DNA of 64,000 nucleotides, from contig CAJNDT010004624.1 of the NCBI GenBank assembly GCA_905221615.1, positions 434,001 through 498,000 on the forward strand, given 5' to 3'. The translations under genes and the position numbers were made by a program. This document shows positions 11,276 through 18,900 of the stretch, in pieces. A model generated the notes under the pieces. The model made no database searches and was not told the origin of the DNA. It was given only the letters and a program-made list of their open reading frames with translations. This stretch comes from Symbiodinium sp. CCMP2592. Taxonomy: Eukaryota > Sar > Dinophyceae > Suessiales > Symbiodiniaceae. How positions within the stretch are numbered: position 1 is the stretch's first letter; each line of letters begins with the position of its first letter.

Positions 11276-12068
11276 ATACATGTGCATAGAGATAGATTTG
11301 TGGCTCGTCTTGGTCATGTCCAATGAGCAGAGCAGCGCGTGGCCTTTTGCTGGTCGAAGGCCTCCAGACGAGTGCCGGCTTGCTCTTCGCCTCGGGCTGC
11401 GCAGCAGGCGCCGTTTCGGAGCCGTTTCGCCCGGCAGAGCCCTTGAGAGCCCCAATCACGTCTAGAACTTAGCTGAGTTGATTGAGGAGTCCAAATGGTC
11501 GTTTCAGCTACTTCCCTCACCCCTGTCATGAGGGCCTACGAAGAACTTGACACTTCTAGCATTTGACAGTCTTGACTCTCAGCATGCTGCAGAGGATGCT
11601 TCGCGCAGTCCTTGGTCCACCTCCACGAGACGGCCAGGCGCAAGACTTTCGGAAAGTTCAGAACGGAGCAAGGCCAACGGAGAGGTCAGCATCAGCGGAG
11701 AAGATCGGAGTGAGGCCACTACTTTCCTCGCACCTCCGAGTGAACATCGAAACCACCACAACCCCAGCCGACTTCCCCGAGACCTCGAAGCATCGCTGAA
11801 TAGCAGTGGAACCATGAAGAGCTTGACAGCAGAGCTGCCCCTTTAGCAGTGTGATTACACGCAATGATAGTGCTGACCACCAGTTCTGTTTGGACAATCC
11901 CCGAAATCATGATCCCTGAGCGGGGGGAAAACTGACGCGAGGGGTGTTGCAGGCAGCCGCCTCAGAATCCTCCGCCACCGACCCGACGCGAACGCTTCCA
12001 GGGACTGTGCAGGCTCTGACAGAAAGGGTCTCCTGCCGATTCTAGAAGGTCCTTTGCTCCAAGACATG

Positions 12069-12188
12069 GGGGTTTCCGAGAATTAGGGGTACGTACCTGC
12101 TTTGGGCTTATTAATCCTTATTATATGATTTATATGGATCCTACTATATAGGGTACCCTTTTAAGGTCACCTATTTTCGGAAACTCCC
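12069..12188. mobile_element. MITE, family A copy 1 (120 bp)
   Basis: Terminal inverted repeats GGGGTTTCCGAGAAT and ATTTTCGGAAACTCCC flank an AT-rich middle with TTATATGGATCCTACTA. The 5 bases ACATG occur immediately on both sides (12064-12068 and 12189-12193), consistent with a target-site duplication. Related copies lie at 49290-49390 and 59644-59751. It has no coding capacity; it would need a transposase in trans. Confidence 0.75.
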
Positions 12189-12945
12189 ACATGGGGGCGG
12201 AGTCCGAAGGCCCGAGGCCTCCTGCAGTTGCTTCCTGCAGGAGCCTCGGCCCTCAACTTCTGAAGCACGCCCCAGCGGTGGGTGTGAACTCCCTGGTACG
12301 CGTGGGGCTGGTCACGCACTTCCTGAGCCAGCAATAGGAGTAGGAGCCCCGTCAGCTCCAGGAAAAGTCGTACTAGGATTCATCCAGCACCCATAGCTTT
12401 TCTGGATGGGGACCCTTTGCTGCTGCAGGCTTCTACGTTCCGATATCCTGCCAAAGTGGCGAGATCAGTAATGGTGCAAGCCCTAAAGCCCCCGGAGCTG
12501 ATGTGTATGATGATTGTGCGGGCTCCATTTCTGGTGCAGCAGCTCGAGCTGCTGATAGAAAATAGCACCCCCAGGCGCGCAGCCACAGGCAGGCAAGGTG
12601 AGATCCTGGTCACTAAGAGCTTTAGGAGCATTTAGAACTCCCCTGGGCAGAGCAGCTTCTTGCATTCTTTGGAGAGGTGTCCAAGTCTGTTCTACTTTAT
12701 GCAAGCATGAAGCCCGATGCGTCGAAGATGACCGGGACCTGACACTCTTGTGGCTGCAGTGTCACAGGCTGTACAGACCCTCTCTTGGACCTTGGCGTCT
12801 TCTGCGGTGGGCACACGTTCCGGGTTTCGCCTTGCGACATGGACTTTCAGACTTGGGGTTTTCGGCACTAGCAGGTGACTTTCTATCTGTACATCTACAC
12901 AGTTGTACTGGCAACTGCGCCTCCCTGGATTTGTTTGCATGCGGT

Positions 12946-13085
12946 ACGGAGACGGACGGGCGGACGGACAGCCAGACGGACACACAGACAGGCAGACGCG
13001 ACGGACAGAGACAGACCGACGCAAGCAGACAGACGGAGACAGGCATACGCTGGCGGACAGACAGAGACAGACACAGACAGACAGA
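12946..13085. repeat. GACA/GACG tetranucleotide tract
   Basis: About 140 bases of imperfect GACG and GACA repeats with AGAC steps. This is not a CRISPR: there are no spacers of constant length. Confidence 0.85.
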
Positions 13086-13528
13086 ACGATAGAACTTTGC
13101 GACCTGGAGCGGTCGACCACCACTGAAACAATGGACCCCTGAAGCGCGATTGCTTGGTTGAGCAAGTCTTGGCGCAGTGTTTTGTTATATTCAATTCACC
13201 GTTGGGGGACCATTGTACGCTATAGCACTGGGACCAAAGTGTGCAATGATAAATCTTGTAGGGGGACTTGACAAATGGCTCTTGTGCATGTTCAGACATC
13301 GTGAAATCATCTCGGTTGTAACAGTCTCCCCCACAAATGCATGTGTTCGAAGCATGGTTGACACTCCCGAATCTTCCATAGTCCAATATACCTTATTTGC
13401 CTTTCGGGGGACAGTCAACCATAGTATCATGCTCCCTCAAAGCCCCATAACACATTGAAGGCCCATAAGGCCGGAGGCCCTGACAAGCCCTTCAAGCCGT
13501 CGCGAAGAAGAAGACAGGAATAGAGAGA

Positions 13529-13607
13529 GACGGATACAGAGATCGAGAGAGAGAGAGAGAGATAGACAGATAATAGACAGATAGACGGATAGACGGAATG
13601 ATAGATG
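13529..13607. repeat. GA / GATA microsatellite
   Basis: GAGAGA run followed by GATAGACA and GATAGACG units. Confidence 0.8.
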
Positions 13608-14231
13608 GATGGGTAACTGCACCTGTTCTACACATGTAATTTGTTCATCGCATGCCTTTGCATTTTTGCATCCTCGGACGCCGCATGCATGCATCATGCG
13701 TGAGCAATGTCCAGTAGCCAGTAACTCACTGCAGCGGGCTGCCTCGAATTCGCTGCTTTTTTGAACCAAGCAAGCGGCGGGTGCAGACAAGGAAACAGCA
13801 CTTTGCAGTCTCTGCAGAGCCTGGGCCAATCACCGAAGTCGGTGGAAAAAGGGCAGTTCCAAGAGTTTGAAGCTTCGAGCCCGAGCCCGACGAAAACGAG
13901 CAGTATCTGCAGTCGTGAGGTTGTTGTCGCAGCAGAAGTCACGACAACAACAAGAAGCAAAGCTGACGATGTTCGCGGCCCATTGCTGTTGTCTCTACTT
14001 CTTGTAAAGATTATACCGTATACCCATGCATCATTCTCGGCATGTGGGTCTCCATTGTGTAACCGAGTTTCTTGGGCCAGCGCCTTGTTCACAGTCTCCG
14101 GTGAAGAGGCAAGTCAGGACTATGTAACACTCAGGTTCGGCTTTCGTGACAGGGCTCAAGCTATCCTGAGTCCGACCGAGGGATCACCGTTCACTTCATC
14201 TTTGGCCAACTTTTTGGAACTGCGCTAAGCC

Positions 14232-14639
14232 ATGGCAAAGACAAGGCACACCCTTTCCGTGAACATCCCCGAAATGGATTCTCAGCATGAAGAGCTGTAC
14301 GATGCGGTGATTGCCTTGAAGCAGTCTTCAAGCTGTGTTGCGGATTTGGGGCATATTATCGAGGCAGTGGACGCCCACTTTAAGGCGGAGGAAGCTCTGT
14401 TCGAAGAGTACAAGATACCGAATGTAATCACCCATCGAAGCGAACACAATCGTTTCCTGGCCACACTGCGGAAGAAGCATGCCGAGTTGTCGGCCAGACA
14501 TGAAGCCAAGGAGGATCTATCAGAAGAAATCCAGGTCTTGGTTGAGACAGGGATCAGGTGGTTAGACATACACACGAAAGCCTATGATGCTCCACAGTAC
14601 GGGACATTCTTCAAGGAGGGTCAGTACATTGGCAATTGA
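14232..14639 (+). CDS. Hemerythrin-domain protein
   Basis: A complete, intronless 135-residue protein starting at an ATG in good context (AGCCATGGC). All seven diiron ligands of the hemerythrin four-helix bundle are present in order: His19 (MDSQHEEL), His49 and Glu53 (HFKAE), His68 and His72 (HRSEH), His114 and Asp119 (HTKAYD). The length is close to that of single-domain hemerythrins. Such proteins bind O2, and in bacteria some relatives act in oxygen sensing, iron handling or NO defence; the role here is inferred only from the fold. No signal peptide is seen, so it is probably cytosolic. The 3' flank is interrupted ten bases after the stop by the copia element, so the native 3' UTR and polyadenylation context have been replaced by an LTR. 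Confidence 0.9.
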   Translation: MAKTRHTLSVNIPEMDSQHEELYDAVIALKQSSSCVADLGHIIEAVDAHFKAEEALFEEYKIPNVITHRSEHNRFLATLRKKHAELSARHEAKEDLSEEIQVLVETGIRWLDIHTKAYDAPQYGTFFKEGQYIGN

Positions 14640-14644
14640 CGAGC

Positions 14645-14649
14645 CGTGG
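14645..14649. repeat. Target-site duplication, left (CGTGG)
   Basis: CGTGG directly precedes the 5' LTR and is repeated at 21522-21526 directly after the 3' LTR. Confidence 0.9.
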
Positions 14650-14785
14650 TGTCAGGATATAAAGCATGTTCTGACTACCGCCGTTGTATAGCTGTACTTG
14701 GTAGCCCCTTTTGGCACGAGGTGAGTAAAATAAGTAGCCTGTGCCTGCGGTGTGTGTGGTTTGAGGGTTAACCTAAACCCTTGCA
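14650..14785 (+). repeat. 5' LTR (136 bp)
   Basis: Begins TGTCAGGATATAAAGC and ends AAACCCTTGCA. GATATAAAGC near the start resembles a TATA box. CACGAG|GTGAGT at 14715-14726 is a consensus splice donor. The end contains GGGTTAACCTAAACCC, an inverted-repeat, telomere-like motif. Every base matches the 3' LTR at 21386-21521 on reading. Confidence 0.93.
14721..14726 (+). promoter_or_regulatory. Consensus 5' splice donor inside the LTR
   Basis: GAG|GTGAGT matches the general eukaryotic donor consensus. If used in the transcript it would allow a spliced subgenomic RNA, which could supply an initiation codon to the ATG-less upstream frame. Use is inferred, not shown. Confidence 0.4.
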
Positions 14786-14800
14786 TGGTAGCGGAGCCGG
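14786..14800 (+). other. Primer-binding site, probably initiator tRNA-Met
   Basis: TGGTAGCGGAGCCGG follows the 5' LTR without a gap. TGG complements the tRNA CCA end and the next bases resemble the TGGTATCAGAGC site of many copia elements, so an initiator-Met-type primer is likely. Confidence 0.7.
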
Positions 14801-14822
14801 ACGTCTAAGGGACTCCGTGCTC

Positions 14823-15023
14823 ACCTTCTGCGGGTCGCCCCGCGAAGGTAAGGGACGCGGGCAAGCCCCGCTCCCTGGTGGTTGCGGGTCAGCCCCGCAC
14901 CACACGTGACCGCGGGAAGTCCCGCGTCACAGGAACCAGCTGCGGGCCGATCCGCGCTGGTGTGGGAGCATAGTCCTCCCGAGTGCTGCTTAGGCAGCAG
15001 GTAGACCGCCAAGACGGCGGGTC
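14823..15023 (+). promoter_or_regulatory. Leader array of eight tandem RNA hairpins
   Basis: Consecutive inverted repeats fill the leader: 14823-14849, 14852-14875, 14878-14903, 14906-14930, 14935-14961, 14964-14980, 14985-14998 and 15004-15023. The first five share a core GCGG(G)-4 to 6 nt-(C)CCGC, while the outer arms differ and still pair: ACCTTC/GAAGGT, GGGA/TCCC, GTGG/CCAC, GTGA/TCAC, ACCAGC/GCTGGT. An extra unpaired T or C often sits between outer and inner stem. Position between primer-binding site and coding frames suggests a packaging, dimerisation or translation-control element, but that is inference. Confidence 0.75.
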
Positions 15024-15970
15024 GAGGTCGCGGCAAAGGAAAGCCGGTGACCAAGAAGAAGAACAAGAGGGGGAAAAGAAGTGAAGCGGCCACCTCTAGG
15101 AGGCAGGACCGCGGGCAGGCCAGAAGGCTTGCAGCCGCTGAGGAGCGGCAGGAGCCACCAAGAAGCCACAGGGCAGCCGCTGATCCCTCGGCCCGGGGGT
15201 CAGCTGAGGCAAGGGGCCGAGGTCGTACTCCGAGGCGGGTGGTTCTAACTTATAGCCTGGAGGAGGCTCAGGAGCGAGACCGGATCCTCGGGACGACCGC
15301 GGCCAAGAGCCAACCAAGGAAGCCCAGGCAGACAGAGGCTGGGTACGAGAAGATCAAGTGGAAGAAGGAGAGGCGACGAAGGAAGGAAAGGAGCCGCCTC
15401 GACCTTCGATCGGTTCCTCGGGAGGCTCAGGCAAATCGGGTCCTGAGGTCGGTAGCGCCGACACGAAGCAAGCAGGCTTCGGGGCGCAAGAGGGACTTAG
15501 AGGAGTTCCTGACCGAGCAATCCGCTCGCTTTGCGCAGCAGAGGTTCCGAGAGAGAGTGGAGACCCAGGAGGCCATCAGGAAGAGGCTTCCTAAGGGCAG
15601 TGTGGGCGAGGTATTGCTTAGGCAGCGGGTCGGCGAAGCTTGCAGCACCTGCAGGACCAGGCGTCGCAAGGCCGCCCCGGCTGTGCGCAACTACGTGCTT
15701 AGGAGGTTTTCTCCTAAGGCATTGGCCCAAAGGGTTGCGGAGGCCAATCGGCACCGCACCGAGCCCCGACCAAAGGGGACCGCTCGAAAGAGCAAGGCCA
15801 AACCAAAGGCCACATCAGCTCCTCTCCTGACGGAGGACGAGGAGAGCAGTGAGAGCTCGGATGGAGATGGAAGCGGGGTTGATTGGGACCCCCCAAGCTC
15901 CCCAGATGGCCCAACAGGCGGGCCAGGTTCCGCTGGAGCAACAGCTCCAGCAGCAGTTGCAGCAAACTAA
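15005..15970 (+). CDS. Retrotransposon upstream ORF, basic protein, no ATG
   Basis: The frame is open from 15005 to the TAA at 15968-15970 and contains no Met codon at all; GTG at 15047 is the first near-cognate start and gives 308 residues. The product is strongly basic (KKKNKRGKRS, KKERRRRKERS) with a CSTCRTRRRK patch and an acidic, Gly/Pro/Ala-rich tail. Third positions are GC-rich, arguing for real coding. It overlaps the gag-pol frame by 122 bases in the +1 register, so a +1 frameshift could fuse it to gag-pol, as Ty1 does between other parts. Alternatively a spliced leader exon provides the start. It could be an RNA-binding accessory protein; no family recognised. Confidence 0.55.
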   Translation, partial: TAKTAGRGRGKGKPVTKKKNKRGKRSEAATSRRQDRGQARRLAAAEERQEPPRSHRAAADPSARGSAEARGRGRTPRRVVLTYSLEEAQERDRILGTTAAKSQPRKPRQTEAGYEKIKWKKERRRRKERSRLDLRSVPREAQANRVLRSVAPTRSKQASGRKRDLEEFLTEQSARFAQQRFRERVETQEAIRKRLPKGSVGEVLLRQRVGEACSTCRTRRRKAAPAVRNYVLRRFSPKALAQRVAEANRHRTEPRPKGTARKSKAKPKATSAPLLTEDEESSESSDGDGSGVDWDPPSSPDGPTGGPGSAGATAPAAVAAN

Positions 15971-18900
15971 CCTGATGCTGCAGCAAATGAACAACAGGCT
16001 GGTGACTCAGGAGGCCCAGCTGTTGCAGCTGCAAGCGTCAGGATTGGCAGCCCGGGGAAGGCAGAGCACCTTCGATACCGACATGCCGGGCCCAAGCCAT
16101 CCACCGGCCCCAAGGGCCGGCCTGGTAGACACCAGGCAACTCGGGAAGCCCGAGGTTTTCAAAGGGTCCACGGAGGAAAGCTTCAGTGACTGGTCGTTCA
16201 TCTTTGAGTCTTACCTTAGCTGCATCGACTCAAGGTACATCGACCTGCTGGAGCAAGCGAAGTTTTCCAAGAAGAGCTTCCCAAACAGGGCTCTTTCGGA
16301 TGTGGACCGGGACCTTTCTTGCCAATTCTACTATATTTTGGTGATGCTCCTGCGCGGTAGGCCGCTTGACATCACTTACAACACGGGCCTCGGAGAAGGT
16401 CTTGAATCCTACCGGCGCATCTTTGAGGAGTTCCACCCGAGGGTTGCGTCACGCTATGTGGGCACTCTCACAACGTTGCTTTCAAGCAAGTTTGGTGATG
16501 ATGTTGAGGGGGACTTAGCGGCTTTCGAAAAGAGCGTTCGGAGGTATGAACAGGAGAGCGGCAAAACACTGGATGAGGAGATGCTTTTGGGCATTGTGGT
16601 GAATGGGCTAAAGGACAGCAGCCTGCAAAGCCACATCATCCGGAACTCAAGCCGGCTCAAATCCTTTACGGATGTGAAGGCGGAACTTTTGGAGATTTCG
16701 AGGACCAACCGCGTCCTGCAGAATCTCCCGCAGCCAATGGACCTTGGAGCTGCACCGTGGAAAAAGGGCAAAGAGAAGGGCAAGGGCAAAGACAAAGGCA
16801 AAGGCAAAGGCGACAAAGGGGGTAAAGGCCAAGGCTCAGACAAGCAAAAGCCCCAAGGCGCAAACCCCAACAAGGACCGTGAGTGTTGGTACTGCCATAA
16901 GAAAGGGCATGTAGAAGCCGAGTGTCGCAAGAAACAAGCCGATGCCAAAGCCAAGCCCAAAGCTAAAGCAAAAGGTGGCGGGAAGAACCGCACACCTCAT
17001 GCGGCTAGCCCCGCTGAGGGCGAGGAGGAACCAGAGCCCATGTCTGCATCGCCTCAGGAGCCGGACCTTTGCTTTGGTGTGGTGGCGGCAACGCCCAGCA
17101 CCGAGGCCAGTGAGACCGAGGTTCTTGTAGATACGGGGGCAGGGTCTCACCTGTTTCGGAAAGGGTTTGACTCCGGTGCTTTGTTGGGTTCTCGTGTTTC
17201 GGGGCCTGGAATGGTTACCGTTACGGGTGAGCCCTTGGCTAGCGACCAGAGGCTTAGGAGCCAGCTCGAAACCAGTGCTGGGACCTTTTCGGTAGAGTAC
17301 GCCGAGTCTGAAAAGGTTAGGTTTTCGGTGCTTTCTGCTGGCCAAGCGGCCACGAAAGGCACCTGGACGGTGATTGGCCCCGGTGTGCAGTGTATGGTTC
17401 TAGATAAGCATGCGTGTAAGCTTAGGAAAGCCCTAGGAGAGACCAAAGACACGATGCAACTCAGAAAGAAGAGAGGGGTATTTTGGCTCCCAGTGAACGT
17501 GGTGAAAGAAAGTGAAAGGGTTGAAGACCCAGACGTGTTAGCAGCTACGAGGGCTGCTAAGAAGACGGTGCCAGCAAAGGCGCTGGCAGGTGAAGGCGAG
17601 GAGCCTGGTGAAGCGGGTGACTCCGCTCAGCCTGGCCAAAGCTCAAGTGCGGGCGGCCCCGCCGATGCGGGGAGTTCCGCTGCGAACCCTGGTGCGGGTA
17701 ACTCCGCCGGTGCAGGGAGCTCTACTGACGGCCCTGGCGCGGGTGGCCCCGCCCAGAGGCTTCCGGAGATTGGCGACGTGCCAATGGAAGTGTCTGAGGC
17801 CACGCGGCGGCCGAAGACAAAGAAGATCCCGGACACGGTTAGCAAAGCCGAGTTTGACGAGCATATGCTTACGCATCTGCCCATGCGAAGCTGGTGCGAT
17901 CACTGCATGCACGGCAAGGTGCGTGAGGATGCGCACTCAGCTCGGGAGCCCAGCGGTCGCGCGTCGGAGGTGGCGCGCATCTCCCTAGACTACTGTTTTC
18001 TGGGACGGGCCTTGAAGGGCCCAGTGAACTCCGTGGAGGAGGTCAAGGTGCCTCAGGATGAGAAGGATGGTCTCCTTCCCATTCTGGTGATCGTGGACGA
18101 AAAGTCCGGTTGTGTTTTCTCTGGTGTGGTGGCTAAGGGCGTTAACCCGTATGCCACTGGATTGGTGACTGAAGCGCTCAAGTTCTGCGGGCGCCAAAAG
18201 GTCATCATGATGAGCGATGCTGAGCATAGCATCCGGGCACTTGCTGAAAGTGCCGCCAAGTCCTGGACTGGCAGCGTGCAGCACCAGACTGCACCGAAAG
18301 GTTCTCACGCATCTAACGGCGCGGCCGAGCGAGCCATTTTGGAGCTGGCGCGTCAGGTGCGAACTCTTGCGAGCGCGCTGGAGAATCGCTACAAGAAGCC
18401 CCTGGAGACTGAGGGGGTTGTCTTTCCGTGGTTGGTGCGGCACGCAGGGTGGCTCATCTCCCGTTTCTTGGTGAAGCAGGACGGGAGAACACCTTACGAA
18501 AGGCTTCGAGGCCGGGACTTCCGCGGTGAAGTTGCTGAGTGCTGCGAGGTCGTGCACTACAAGCTTGACAAAGAGAAGACTGGCAAGCTGGACAAGCAAA
18601 CGTCAGTTGGAGTTTGGCTAGGCAAGTCTCTTGCCTCCGACGAGCACTTCCTGGGCACTGCTCAGGGGATCCGTCGGTGCAGAAGCATCTGGCGAAGGCC
18701 AGAAGAGAAGAGGTGGGAGCTGAAACACCTCGAGGGGATGGTTGGGCTTCCCTGGCAACCGCGCGGAGAGCCAACCACCGTGCCTTCAGACAACAAGGCC
18801 CCAGCGACTCCAGGTCGCAGGCAGCCCTCGGTGTATATCACCTTGGAGCGTCAGATCAAGCACGGCAAGACACCCGGATGTCCTGGCTGTGAGTGTGACG

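Larger units (their letters stand above)
9714..14231. other. Repeat-rich intergenic region with possible unassigned exons
   Basis: Two stretches look weakly coding but could not be modelled: 9846-10020 (Pro/Ser-rich, starts MASFPKPKPCNPGPAWS) with a different frame open to 10309, and 11547-11846 (Ser/Arg-rich, hydrophilic). The rest holds purine-rich runs (10320-10520), TA repeats (about 11219-11275), a MITE (12069-12188), a GACA/GACG tract (12946-13085) and a GA/GATA tract (13529-13607). No RNA gene was seen. Confidence 0.35.

Noticed and set aside
12946-13085. CRISPR-like array
   Set aside because: It is a GACA/GACG microsatellite with no repeat-spacer structure, and the organism is a eukaryote.
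13761-14228. 155-codon frame directly upstream of hemerythrin
   Set aside because: No ATG start, mixed composition and no motif; more likely 5' flank of the hemerythrin gene.
15358-15830. Alternative frames over the upstream retrotransposon ORF
   Set aside because: The 308-codon frame is longer, covers the whole region and has the expected basic composition; the others are shorter shadows.
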